A stretch of 64,000 nt of DNA from NCBI GenBank assembly GCA_002205965.3, contig NADL03000089.1:248001-312000 (forward strand), read 5' to 3'. Below the pieces are notes generated by a model. That model worked only from the letters and a program-made list of their open reading frames with translations. It was not told where the DNA came from and made no database searches. Positions 10,868 through 23,372 of this stretch are shown here, piece after piece. Every line of letters starts with the position of its first letter. The stretch's first letter is position 1. The stretch is from Kappaphycus alvarezii (lineage: Eukaryota > Rhodophyta > Florideophyceae > Gigartinales > Solieriaceae). Made by a program: the position numbers and the translations under genes.

Positions 10868-13800
10868 AAAAGTTAAAAATAAAGTCAGGTAAGAGCTTCA
10901 TCTGGATAATTTTCGAGACCTACAACTGATTCCGGACTAGACCTATGGATGAATTAAAATACAGTATAGTACGAGATCACGGTACATTTGTCGGCAGCTG
11001 AGCCATAGAACAAGTCTCGGAGGTGCGAGCTGTTTTCTTCAAAGAAATGCTGCGTTGGTGGTCTCCTCCAACGCCGCATGCTTGTTTACTGGGCTCCTAC
11101 ATACTCTCTCTTTGGCTGCCCTGTTCATTGACAGTACTCGTGCTGTAGACTGATCAGAGTTTCTTCATGAAAATTCGTAGGGACCCGAATAATGGCACTA
11201 ATCACAATAGATCAACCCTGTTTGCCCCGTAAAGTACAATACTGAAGTTATTTATGGTTCGTTTACTGGGAGGTACTGTTAGTTCAAAATTTGCGGGCTC
11301 ACAGTACATCGAAAAGGATGCTGACTATGGTATAGTACCGCGGCCCACATAGTGTAACAGTACAGTAACGCAAAACACCAAAAATAAGATTATTTTCCGC
11401 GTCAAAATAAAGGAGAATGAAGGATAGTAATGAAAAGATAAACAGTTAATGATCCCGCATCATGGGTTCGGAAAAATAAGCCAGTCCGCGAATTGAAACA
11501 TTGTTCTGATGACCAAATCTTTGAGAATTTTAAAGAATAGTTTTTTGTACAGAAAAATCCTCATAAGCAGCAATATCGACGAAAAGAGAGCCAACTAGAC
11601 TCTCTCTCATTGAAAAGGAGTCCTGTGAGATTCTTACTGTAGATATTTTGATGATAAAGGCTCGTTGAAGATGGAAGGTAGATTGTACTTTAATGTAAAT
11701 TCCGACCTAGTCGATGAACTTTCGGAGAAGTTAAGGCCGGAAGAGAATTTCCCCGAAAGTTCCGGCAACGTGACTGGACCCGAAGGATTTCGGAAGACCT
11801 CAATCTAAATTGGATTCCCTTCCCAGAACATTTGGATTCAAACATATTTACTTTTTTGTAATGTATAGAAGGTAAAATACGGAACACAAGTAAACTTCCT
11901 GGTTCGTTTTTTTGCGCCACCTAAGACTTTTGCGATTTCCTACGAAAGCTATATGGTATTTCTTATCTTCTGAAAGGATTATTTACCAATAAATAAAAAA
12001 ATATCTTTTAAAATAATTCTTCATTACCAATATACGACAAATTACTGCACTGATTGTCCGGGAAAAGAATGAGTTGAGCTTGGGTTCAATCACTTCTATA
12101 AGAAATATGGGACAACTAGCCTGTCAATTCTTCAAGTTGACTCCTTTTTGAAGAATTAATTCGAGGAAAATGACCTGTTACAAAAGAGGATGTCGACTAG
12201 ATTTGCAGCTGATGTGAACTGGGAAGACACAGTGATAACGATGCTCTACGAAATAAGCACTGAAAATCGCTTCTATACTATGTTAATTTTTTTTTGGGAA
12301 GGGACATGTTGGTCGCGGAAGAAGCGCGGGAGTTATTGAATAGTTAATATCGCCTAGTAAAGAGTGTAACATAATAAAAAGAACAAAACAACACGGGTGA
12401 AGGTACAAAGAATATAAAATAAGTAGGAGCTATCAAGAAAAATCAGAAAGAGATAGAGAATAGAGAAGCTGTCTCAAAAAAGAGTAACAAGAATTATTAC
12501 GCTGATCGAAGTCTGAAGAAATTTTACCTACCTGCAAAAAATTCCATTTTCGGTACATTTAGCGCAATAGAGCCTTTCAGTATCTTAAAATGGTTCGGAC
12601 AGCCGGAATTGTGCATAATAAAAGCTACAAAACACCAATTTACTACAACTAAATGCTATTTGAGGAGTAAATAAGTTATTTTTTAATGTTACAAACAATT
12701 TTTGATTTTCCTGCTACAGTTATTGTGAAAAATCCATTTCTAGGTATGAGGGCGACCAGTGCTTCATAAAAGGAAAAAGATTACAACAATGATTGTAAAA
12801 TAGTGAATGCTTCTGCCGTTACCCTGCGAGAAGCCGGTGGCCGACTGTTCCCACAATGATTGCGGATATTAAAATTTGACAGAGGAGCAAGGAAATTAAA
12901 ATTTTGCGCGCTATTCGTCTATTAATTCAGGTAGCTAGATCCACTCTCAAAAAAAATATTTTTGGCGCTCTGGATACAGAGTTGTATGAAATCGATTTGA
13001 ACAAGAAATTGGGGGAAGAGTAGACTTTACAAGAGAAGAAGAGAGGCAGAAGTCATTTAGGTTCTGAAAGGAGCAAATTATGACGCTTCCAAAACTAAAG
13101 CTTACATACTTTCAATCTACTATTTTAGTGGTAACCGAAGCTGCTTTTCAAGTACTTAGAATAATTAGGTACAGGAGATGGAAAATTGAAAGAAAAATCT
13201 GGTTTATTTTGTTTCTCGCACGATGACATATTATAAGCGTTGCTACTCCACAAGTGAAATATATTCACTGTGAGTAGTTTCTTTCCAAGAAGATTCGTAT
13301 ACATATATTGTCCAATAAACCTTTCATGGTGCATAGATACAACGAAAACATACAAAATAATTTCATTAAAGAGAATAATTACCGTCATTTGGCGACAGGT
13401 ATGGTTTCAGATGCCCACCATGATTTCAAATTCAAGGTTCAGGTAAGTTCGAGTAACATGGCAGTTTATTGCCTTTTTTGTAAATATTATGACAATTAAA
13501 GGCCAAGTGGAGTAAGAAATAAAATCAAGAGGCTCTATTATACCCGTACAGTAAGCGGAACCTACGAAAAGTAGGCAGCCACAACCCTTTATCGAACTAG
13601 AGAGGATTTTGGCAACGAAACGATTCTGAAGAGAAAGATTTATAATTAAGGGAGTGCGAAGAATTTTATATTTCCGTTGAGACATTTTTATGACTGGATA
13701 AGGTTTTACTGCGTGCTTTGTCTTTTCTTGACAAATTTCTGTCTTATTGGACACAGTTTATGACGAAATCAGAGATTGGTACGTCAGTTTTATTATGACA

Positions 13801-16800
13801 TTGGTAAAGAAAATGTTCTACATGTCAGGGGTCTACAGTGATCTTACGGAATGCGATGAGTTCTTTAATGGTTTCAAATACGCAAAAATAGTCCTTAAGC
13901 ATCAAAAGAACCTTATTCCTCCAGTTTTACGGTTGTTCGAAAAATTTTCTATCGTTTACACCAAAAAAACAAGCGCTATATCACGAAGATTATTTATTGC
14001 ATCAAAACGTAACATATGGCTGGGTTAGGCATTTCTTGTGCCACGGAGAAAGAAATTTCAGAAAATATGACAAGGTTTGCCAATGAGGAAGATATCATTA
14101 GACTATGGCCTCCAAGATAGATCATCTCTGATAGCGAAACAAAGTTAATGGTTGCTTGAATAGTGTGTTTCATTAGTAAAGAGTATCGAATGGACGGTGG
14201 ATCTACTCTATGATATGATGTTAAAAGGATTTATTTGAAGGATTTTAAGAACGACGAAGTTCGAAATAATGAGATTATTCTTATATTATGGTGATCAACA
14301 GTCATCGAAGCCACTGGGAGTTCTACATGTCCATCTTAGGTGCGGTAGCTATGGTTTTTCTTCGCTTTTCCGGCCACTGAATTGTGTCAACCCTACAATG
14401 TTGGATAGGGGGGATAAATTGGGGTAATTTACTAATTAGAGATGTAGGACGGCTATTTTCCGAAAACTAAGGGGGAAGGTTGAATATTTTGCCGCATCAA
14501 ATCTCTATACCTGATCTTGAAAGAAACAGTCATTGCAGTATCCAATTTGATCAGAGATATCCTATCTATTGTAAATGCGCTCATAGATAGGGCATAAATA
14601 AGTTCTATCATAATTCTTGCCTTCCAGTATCACAAGTGAATCTTATAAGTTTTCATGTGCATCGGAATATTATTAAAACGGCTATACAACTATATATCTA
14701 CAGTAATATGAATTATTGTTTAAAAATGAGCATATTTGGAGCAAGTTATTTTTAAATGTTATAGGCTGAAGTACTTCTACTTCATAGTTAATGGATTTGG
14801 CGACATTCCGGTCTCTCGCTGCAATTTAGATGCTCAGTAAAGGATTTCCCTCCGAATCTAGGAAGCTTGATGTAGCCAAGCTTCTTTGTTCTTGAGTACT
14901 TTGCGATGATTACAAAACGGCAGAGCGTAAAGTACACGCGAAACCACGGAAAAATGATACGTCTACCTTTGTGGAACTGATTTTGAAATAGTTGATGCTT
15001 TTTTTTAATCCGATACATACACTAAAAACTCATAATAGCTGGCTGTTGACTGTATATTTACAGAATGTCGCTCTTTTCTCCAATAATTTGCTTGACCAGA
15101 GTTTATAAGACTGTCTAAATACGAAAGGATCAGACTTTAAACCCAAAAAGCTTTGCTCATCAAGATTTCAGTGAAGAAAATGTATAATTTGATGTTTAAA
15201 GGATAAGAAAGGCTTCAGCGAGTTTAATAATAAAAAGGAGACAAGATGAATCTGCAAATATTTTGAGTAAAACTCATTAGTAATCTGGAAATTAAACCAC
15301 AAAAGGTATCGGTTGCTCTTCTTTATTATACGATCGAGGGATGCAAGTAAAGTATACCTAATTTTGAATCATCAATCGACGTTTCTCCTCCGTCCCATTT
15401 TAATTATTGAATATTATGAGTTTTCGAAGACGTTCCGCACTAGAAATGAGTAATATCATAGGGTTTATGACTGAAAATAAGATGCAGTTAGATTTATAAA
15501 GACTTTTAAAACCAGTTTTAGGTTATGATCCGAATAAAAGTAGGAGAAAATAAAATCTACTAATGAAGTATGATGTGAATACATATAAATCACATGATAA
15601 TAGCCTATTTCTAGATAATAGTTGGGTTGAGGCTTGAAAGATCTTTACATGCACTGATTGAACAAACAAATTGTAAAAAGGTCGAAAATGATGGACGCCC
15701 TTCTCGTCCTTCGTAAACAGAATATAACACTTGAAATCGACACTTTCATAATTTGTGAATGACAAAGTATCAGAATGGTTCTGTCTTATGGTAAAACCAT
15801 AATAGAGTTTCTGGATATTATTAGAGGGATCAATTACACAATTCGAAACTCCTATTAATATTTTTGGAAAATCTAAGCTCCAATGTCCATGTTCTCTCTA
15901 ATATATTACAAATTTTAGTAGAATATAACTTTTTCGCACGAAAGATAAGATTACATATCCTCGTTTGTTTTCCGTGACGCCAAAATCAGCCAGTGTTCTC
16001 TTTTTGAAGGTAAAAAGACGAAATTTAAATTGTTAAATCATAAGATTATTAATTTAAACTACCCGTTTTATGGAGGTTAATTTTTTTACGGAACCAAGTT
16101 TCTCCGGAAAAGATCCCATGTGCTAAAATTTCTTCAAACTTGTGCAATCTTTAGTTTCTTATAATACATATTCAGCTGGAATATGTATTTTCAATCCTCT
16201 TTAACTACTAAAGGTACCTAAACTTTAGAACATGTGTTTCTGTTCTATGAATTTGAAGAGAAAATGAAGCTCCGACTTTAATGCAGCCCATTGGAACTCG
16301 AAAACTCCTTAAGCAATGCGACGATAACTCTTTATCTCCCTTGTCGTGAATTTTCATGGGGCTAATTCGCGTTTTTTCGAGCATTTAACCAAAAAAATCC
16401 TTCCCATCCGTACTTTTGCCGATGTAGTATTGGACTCAGACGAAATTCTAAATTTATTATACCTGCCTTATTTAAAGTAAGAGTCATCCATGACTCTTTT
16501 TTTCTACAAAAAAGTCTCTCCCGATATTTTAGATAGGATAGTTGTGTCTTATCGCCTATTCAAAGTCAGACTTTTTTGTAAAGATTTATCCAAAACGTAA
16601 TGGTGCAAAATTGCTTCGAAGCATCGGTATGATTTGTTTGAAAATGCAATAGTATGTTTTAGTTTTTGCTTTTCTATGCTTTTTTGGAGACTTAATTGCG
16701 TTTTTGAAAGTAATTATTAACCTATCCTACTAAATTTAAATTGGAAGGTATCTAATAAGAATATTGAGAGATATGTCTCATTAAAAATGGTTTTCGGCGA

Positions 16801-19800
16801 CCAGTCAGGACAGTGATGAATCCAGGGTTTAACCTGTGTAAATAATTTAATAAACCATAACAATCTCCCGGGACGCACCTAGATGTAAAAAAGTAAAAAC
16901 AAATGCAGAAAAATAGATGTATTACGGCGTATTTAAAGTGATACCTTAAAAGACGGAGAATTCTTTCGACTCAGTACCAATCTTTCCTCTGACTACAGTA
17001 CAAAAAGTAGATTAACATGGAGCTCAATATGATCACTAAACTTTTTTCTCAATGCTTACCAGCAGTTCTTTTTCATTGATGAATCTCGGATAGTAACCAG
17101 TTTTGGGCATCGCACATCTACTAATCCCCCTCGCACACTATATATCCCCAGTTACTTTTTTTGACACGTTTCGCACTTCGGTTATTTTATGGTTCTTTTA
17201 TTGCAATTCTTCTGGCCGGATAGCCCTTTGATGATTTCTATATCGCCACTAGGTATCTTCTTCGTCTTGAAATAAAGTAAAAAATCACACAATTGGGAGC
17301 CTTTGCAACGCATCGCAATGTTCAAGTTGCTGGAAAGAATTTTTAAAAATATATGCTAAGCTAATAATGGTGACTAAAAATTTGGAGCTACAGCGGAACA
17401 GACGAGGAGATCTGGACAAAAGCTATCAAATTCTAACGAGTAGGAAAAATTACTCGTCCAGTATTCATTTGACCTCATTTCCGGTTTCCGGAAGATAGAA
17501 AATGAAAAAATTCAATCAAATCCTGATCATTTTAGTTTCCATGCAATTAAACGATACTAGTTGAAGTCTCCTATCTCAATTGAACTGGAACTATGGTGTA
17601 TTGGAAAATTTCCCAGAAGAATAATGTGCAACTTTTTTCTAGGTTTTCAGGAGGAATTTCATTCCAATTAACTACAGGATAGGAGAAGATAGCCAAAATA
17701 TTTTCAATCTTAATTTAATAATTCAAAATAAACTGAAAATGATTCTTTTAGACGAACAATTATCTCAAATCAGCTCTTTACATGCTTATTGGTTGTAGTA
17801 TCAGTTATCGTCGCTTGAATATTATTGTGTTTTGGAGATATAATAGTCGGTCAAAGAAATGGTAACTCAGTTATTTTATGGTAGTTTATGAGAATCCCAA
17901 AGACATAATTATCAAGACCGGGTCCATTGTTCAAATAATGAAGACTGTGTACTGCTTAGGTAAAATTTTGAACTCCTGGAAACAGTGAAAATGCATTAGA
18001 GTAATGAATTGGGGGTATCGAATTCCGAATTGGGCAATGAATTTCAAACAAATCCGAGTTGCTTAAAATTAGATTTATGATACTCTTATTTTATCGAAAT
18101 CATTGAGAATTGATCTTAAGTAATGTATACCAATAGTGAATTCAAAGGAGAAAACATTAAATAAGAATCAGCTTACTTCTATAAATATTATTCCCTTTGG
18201 TCATAAAAAGAAGACTCATGCTACAGAATTTTAAGTAAGGATGCAAGAATGAATAAATTGACAGGATACTATCAAAATGAACGTGAATATCATAATTCCA
18301 TATCATTGAGACAAACCTTTACTTCTGGATCATAAAAAGAAATCAAGGAAGGCTTTGAAATTTTATTAATAACTCGCATGAAGCACGCAAGTTTTTAATA
18401 AAAATATCTATTTAAATATGACCAAATTCTCGAAAATACGTTTTGAAAATTTACATAATCCGCACATTTATTGAGTAATAATTTCAACATCTTCTTTGAA
18501 AACTGGAACCTTTGAGTGCATGTATAATTTTACAAGTCCGAAAAAAACATAGTATATTTAGAAGCCCTTTAAAAAGTTTTTCCGGGACGACAAAGAAAGA
18601 AACTAGCTGTCATAAGCTACGCCTTCTTATAAGGGAAAAAGAGCCATAAGCTAATGCTTACAGATGTTTGGCTCTGCCGAATCGGAACTGGTGTTCCTAT
18701 ATCGGTGTTCGCTAGGTGATTTTTTTCGTTTTACCCTGCTCGCGGTATTCACCTACAATTTAGCTTGCGCCGTGGAGATGAGGATAAATTCTTATCTTTT
18801 GCACTCGCCTTCGGTCTATCGGGAAGGAAAAGAGGCAAGAATTTCAAAAGCTATCTTTAAATTTTCCTTTCTCTTTTGAATTTCGACTAGATATCATGTA
18901 AAGGCACTGTGAGTGAAAGCCTTAACAAAAATTTAATAAAACACGAAATAACCAGCTAACATTACGAAAAGGTTACACCATCATCATTATTATACTAGTG
19001 AGTTTGCCTGAGAAACTTTACTACAAGAAGGATGGCGCATCAGTAAAAGTGTACTGTACACTCCATCAAAGTAGCAACTCTACGATAGAACCGACTCTGC
19101 TCGGACTAGAACGCTCACTAGAATAATGAACCCTAGAAAACCAATCTTTAACCCTTCGTAGCCTCCATTTTTCAACGAACACGGATCCTAATCAGCGCTC
19201 TACCTTACTCTTACTCTACCGAGCCATGAAAAATTGATATGTCGACTCCGTTTTTATCCACTTGAGGGAGAGAAAATGCAAATAGTTCGCCTATTCCACT
19301 GCGAACAACGCAAATAATTGCGAACAATGCAAATTACTTCGGTATTACCGATAATATTGTATGGAATGCGATCGTCAGCTATTGTCTTCGATAGATTCTG
19401 CATCACACGAATTCGAAATTCGCGATAGGCAGCCGGGGAAATATTGGTCTTGTCCACTTGATGGAATGGGAAGGGGAGAGGTTTGGGTTTTTAAGTCTTG
19501 GAGGATATAATCGATCTACATGAGCGACAGGGATGCGCCATGGCTCGGTGGCGGAAATCATAGAGGGTGTAGACGGGGGCGTGCTTGAGGAGGAGGCCGT
19601 TGAGGATGGGGTACAGAAGGAAAGAGTATTGTAAATGCAGATGGGGAGGTAGTGATGCGAGCAGAGTGGGAAGGAGGTTAGGGTTGCATATAGTTGGTTG
19701 GAAACTTGGGTCCTTCGCGTTCTCGGTCACAGCTCTCTGCAAGGTGAATAACATGTCGTACAATTACAGTATTTTACAGTATACGATATTCTTGAACCGT

Positions 19801-19844
19801 GAACATGTTTGCACAGTTTCGCTCATTTCATACGGATAAAGCTA

Positions 19845-20011
19845 CAGTGCGGTTCAAAAAGATAGCCCAGCCCCATAAATAGCTCTGTGTGTCCGAAATT
19901 TTTATTTATTTTTAACGTTTTCTTTTCCACAGAGATGAACAGAGCATTTCGAACAGGGTGAGAGAAAACCAAGAGAAACGAATAAAAAATGGGCGTTCCA
20001 GACATGTTTCA
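19845..20011. repeat. left terminal inverted repeat of Tc1-like element
   Basis: It matches the reverse complement of about 21914-22078 almost throughout, including CCGAAATTTTTATTTATTTT and GAACAGGGTGAGAGAA. The outer end abuts the TA target duplication. Confidence 0.9.
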
Positions 20012-20101
20012 GAAATATAGCACCGTGCCAAAAAGATAGCACTGGAGTTATTATATACGATTTTTACTGCAATGAAGGCCCTCCTTCCCGATAGGCCGCA
20101 C

Positions 20102-21800
20102 TCAATACTTCACCGCGCGACGTTGAGCCCTGATGACGCTCTTAATACGCCTCGGCATTGATTTCGAGAGGCATCGAAGCACCTCGTCGTCTATCTCCGA
20201 TCAAGCTGAGCAAATGCCAGCTTTGAGCTCTGGTAAAGTGTCAAAATGGCGATAATTTGCGTAGACACGATGCGCGAGAATGGGCCACAGGTTCTCAATC
20301 GGATTTCGGTCAGGACTACGCACGGGCTGTAGGATAAAAACCCTAGGGGATGGTTCGTCAGTAGCAGATTTTAGTATGGTAGAGCAAACACGAACCTAAA
20401 GGGAACGATTAACGATTAAACCATAGAGATAAAAGTGCCCAAGGAAGCAAGGGATTCAAGGCGTTCAATGGGCGGGCGGTTAACCAGCTGGGGTAAAGTC
20501 ATCCGGGTTGGTGCCGATGGCTTGGAGACGCGAACAATTTTGGGGCCTTAGGTTGCTTGCCTTTTTACCTCCCCACTGAGGGTTGACCGCATTATATAAC
20601 CTCAAGGATATACCGCTAGCTAGCTCCAATGTAAAGGCTCTACCGCGCTCCAGAAGGGCTCTCAACCAACCATTTGGGGGGTAGATCACAAATCCAGAGG
20701 CGGGGATCAAGGTGAGCCGCGAACTCCCCTTCGCCAAACGACGACGGTGCGTACCCAAGGGTTTCTTGTGACATCTCCATGAACGTCCTTACTTTACGCC
20801 CGATCCTTACAGTAATCTCCTTCTGGACTCCAAAACCTATACATGGCATGCCCACCCGGACGTCCAGCAATGCACGTCCTCATCCCTGCTGGATCATTAC
20901 ACGCGAACCCCTCAGCTTACAGAATCCCTCAGGGCGGCGCCACCATGTTACTCCCGGCTCCCCAACCTGCGGGATATCACAATACTAAACGGGTCACTCC
21001 AAAACGCAAATACTGTCGCTCTCAAAGTAGCGCCGAGTGTATATCGCGTTATGAATAGGTGCGTTGTCTTGTTGAAAGATTTAGTCCACCCCGTGCATTA
21101 CTGAAGCAAAAGCTAGTAGTCGTTCCTCCAAAACACTGACATACTTCTTCGCATCAATGCGGCCGTCCAAAAATACAATTTTACTCTTGCCGTGGTACAA
21201 AAAACAAGCACATACTATGACAGAACACCCACCTATTTGGCGGCGGAAGAAAATAGGCTGTTCTTCTACTCTCATGTCCGCCCAGTAGTATGCCCATACG
21301 TCCGGTCCATCAAGGTTGAACTTCTTTTCGTTTAACCGCATCACACGCTGCCACTCCTCCACCTTGTAGCTGATATGCTCCATCGACCATTCCAGCCGCT
21401 TCTCGATGTTGTTGGATGTCATCGGAAGAGCTTACTTCATAAGGCGGTGTTGCATGTAGTAGGTAGACAAGAAGATGTGCGTCACAGTGGACTTAAAGAC
21501 GGGTTTCGTGCCCGAATGGCGCAAGTAGTTGAGACTTCTTTCCCCCTCATGAGTCCTGGACCATCTTGCGTTCGTCTCTGTCCGCGTAGGCTCGAAAAAG
21601 TCCGTAATAAGATACATAACGTATATTTCTGGGGGTCTCAAAAAGTTGGCGACGACTTTGCGGGTCTTTTCGATACGACGCGCGATTTTTGAGGAAGAGT
21701 AACCGACCACCTTGAAGGCTGAGATTTGCGCCTTGTGCTCGACGGTGAGCATCTTCCCACGGCCCATTTTTGTGATGAAAGTATCTCTCGGCCGCGGCAT
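20102..21800 (-). pseudogene. Tc1-like DDE transposase, interrupted
   Basis: The reading starts at ATG (21800) with a helix-turn-helix segment (TVEHKAQISAFKVVGYSSSK, then IARRIEKTRKVV). After a frame change it continues in 21081-21422 with KRLEW, NEKKFNLDGPD (first catalytic Asp) and a typical core. Then QQDNAPIHNA carries the second Asp, and RSPDRNPIENLWPILAHRVY carries the final acidic residue. Stops replace the usual tryptophans before IFQQDN and in VLDWP. The 662-bp insertion falls between VLE*P and RSPDRNP. When it is removed with one ACGGG copy, the frame joins exactly. It would have cut and pasted the element but cannot now be made intact. Confidence 0.88.
20327..20988. mobile_element. 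662-bp insertion of unknown class in the Tc1 transposase
   Basis: The segment is bounded by ACGGG at 20322-20326 and 20989-20993, a 5-bp target duplication confirmed because the interrupted transposase reads through once the insert and one copy are removed. Its ends are CTGTAGGATAAAAACCC and GGGATATCACAATACTAA, without obvious inverted repeats. A TATATAA box occurs on the minus strand. It encodes no recognisable protein. A 5-bp duplication and this length would suit a solo LTR, but the ends are not clean TG...CA. Confidence 0.7.
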
Positions 21801-21913
21801 CGTTCTCTATCTTCTGTTTGCTGGAGATGTAATACTAACTGTATCGTTTTTGGCGCGACTGTTACGGTATTTCCGCGTTTTTGTTTTTTATGATATTTCT
21901 GTGCTAAAACCCT

Positions 21914-22078
21914 AAACAAGCCTGGAACACCCATTTTTTATTCGTTTCTCTTGGTGTTCTCTCACCCTGTTCGCAACGCTCTGTTCATCTCTGTGGAAAA
22001 GAAAACGTTAAAAATAAATAAAAATTTCGGACACACAGAGCGATTTATGGGGGTGGGCTATCTTTTTGAACCGCACTG
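21914..22078. repeat. right terminal inverted repeat of Tc1-like element
   Basis: The inverted partner of 19845-20011, ending CCGCACTG next to TA at 22079-22080. The small number of differences between the two arms suggests a moderately recent insertion. Confidence 0.9.
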
Positions 22079-22141
22079 TACGTTTTTTGCATACCAAAAA
22101 TCCACAGGTGAGTACTGTCATCTTTACTGCATGTATTATGA

Positions 22142-22340
22142 AAGTACTGTACTGTCTGCTGGGCTGTGATCTGGGGAGTCGAAATACTGCAGTGTACAGT
22201 ACAGTACAGTACAGTATTGTGCAGCACCGTACCGTACAGCCCTGTACTGTACATTGTCACGAAATTTAGCACAGCGTTTGAACTGCAGTACAATGTGTTT
22301 ACTGTAAGTACGGTACTGTACACATCATTATACTGTACAG
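22142..22340. repeat. cluster of palindromic TACTGTAC/GTACAGTA repeats
   Basis: At least eight copies of TACTGTA or TACAGTA lie in 200 bases, including the run ACAGTACAGTACAGTACAGT. The core TACTGTACAGTA is its own reverse complement. The same family occurs near 27.9, 45.1, 49.0-49.2, 51.7 and 59.8 kb. Confidence 0.85.
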
Positions 22341-22389
22341 AAATGTTGGCGTTCTGAGGTGTGCTATGGCACTCTGGGCACTCAGTACT

Positions 22390-22423
22390 ATATTATTATT
22401 ATTATTATTATTGTTATTATTAC
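22390..22423. repeat. (ATT)n microsatellite
   Basis: About eleven ATT units with one ATTGTT interruption. Confidence 0.9.
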
Positions 22424-23372
22424 AGTATATTGTACTAATTCAGTATAATGTGCAATCCACTGTATCGCACTCATGTCTTGAAGACTGGCCACGGTGAATT
22501 ATGAGCTGAACAATGGTGTCTGTAATGCCAAGGAAACTCTACGTGGCAGAAGCTAAACGGTACTGACGAAAAGATGTTGTTGGAATTACAGTTGTAACTC
22601 AGTTTTGGTGGACCATACATGCCAATGAAATTAGCCCATGTGTTAGGTATGACCCTGGACACTGAATAGTTTCAAGTGGGGCCCGCCCCACTGTCGATGG
22701 CATCGGGTCAACTCTTAGCCAAAGAGTTGAACCAGTCCGCGAACCGCGCAGACTCAGTTTGAACTAAAGATATCTCAAGTGCTGTACCAATACCATCGAA
22801 ACCACAGTACAGTATCTACGGTACAGTTTGCACTATCACAGGAGCTGTACTGTAGGGACTGTACGGTAGCGATTGCGGGGTACAGTGTACTGAGTAACGA
22901 TGCTGTGTTCAGAAATAGATAAAATAGGTAGGCAGAAGTGCGCATTTGCATACAGGAATTTCAGTCTTGTCGATAAGGACAGCATGTCCTTAATAAACAT
23001 GCGATCCTGGATTTCAACCTGCGCACACAGTACATTATGCGCAGGGAGCTAGTCAAAGGTTTTCGATGTGGTGTTGGAGGGCGGCAAAAAAACGCGACAA
23101 CTTTTTTACTGCTGCAAAATTCAAAAAATTCAGGAAAAAATCAGGGTTCTCCGCTACTTGGCAGAAATATAACTCAAAGAGGCGTATTGTGAACTATTTC
23201 CCTTGCAATCTTCGTGTCTCCGAACTGGGCCGGTCAAGATTGGTTTTTTGAGAACTCAAGTACTTGCCTCCTCTCTTCAGCTTGTCCCCAGTAATCCCCG
23301 TGCCGCAGCCACAGATACGTACACGCCGTTCACGAACCTCTTTGCAGCCATCCCTCTCTGCTCAAGCCAGCT

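Larger units (their letters stand above)
7223..19842. other. AT-rich gene desert, second part
   Basis: About 12.6 kb without a convincing gene. Frames are short, mostly lack ATG starts and show no family motif. Bases are strongly biased to A and T with runs such as TTTTTTCT and AAAAAAT throughout, unlike the GC-balanced gene island at 49-59 kb. Two local tandem duplications (8.42 and 10.39 kb) and one ATG frame of 119 codons (10.5 kb) are listed separately. The region is probably old, heavily mutated mobile-element DNA, but I could not recognise a parent element. Confidence 0.5.
19845..22078 (-). mobile_element. Tc1-like DNA transposon with 165-bp terminal inverted repeats
   Basis: The element starts CAGTGCGGTTCAAAAAGATAGCCC and ends with its reverse complement. 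It is flanked on both sides by TA (19843-19844 and 22079-22080), the hallmark target duplication of Tc1/mariner. The inverted repeats run about 165 bases with few differences. Each contains an inner direct copy of the end motif (GTGCCAAAAAGATAGC at 20025-20040 and its counterpart near 21839-21861), an IR/DR layout like that of some Tc1 elements. The transposase lies on the minus strand and is dead: it has frame changes, two tryptophan-to-stop changes and a 662-bp insertion. Confidence 0.92.
22079..23372. other. intergenic region with TACTGTAC repeats, upstream of the 789-codon gene
   Basis: It contains a dense TACAGTAC cluster (22142-22340), an ATT microsatellite (22390-22423) and a second looser cluster near 22,800-22,890. 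The last 100 bases should include the promoter and leader of the gene starting at 23373. No other gene is visible. Confidence 0.5.

Noticed and set aside
11045-11080. GCGTTGG...CCAACGC hairpin considered as a terminator
   Set aside because: No gene ends nearby and the window is eukaryotic, where such terminators are not expected.
11690-11920. 76-codon frame in the desert, with a complementary open frame
   Set aside because: Short, both strands equally open, no family motif.
13747-14028. 93-codon frame in the desert, considered as an integrase remnant
   Set aside because: Non-ATG start, and no D, D or E catalytic block could be recognised in this or neighbouring frames.
22142-22340. Short regular repeats considered as a CRISPR array
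   Set aside because: Units are 5-12 bases without spacers of constant length, self-complementary, and scattered through a eukaryotic genome.
22045-22357. Open frames with YSTVQYS-type repeats on both strands
   Set aside because: They are translations of the TACTGTAC repeat in several frames and not genes.
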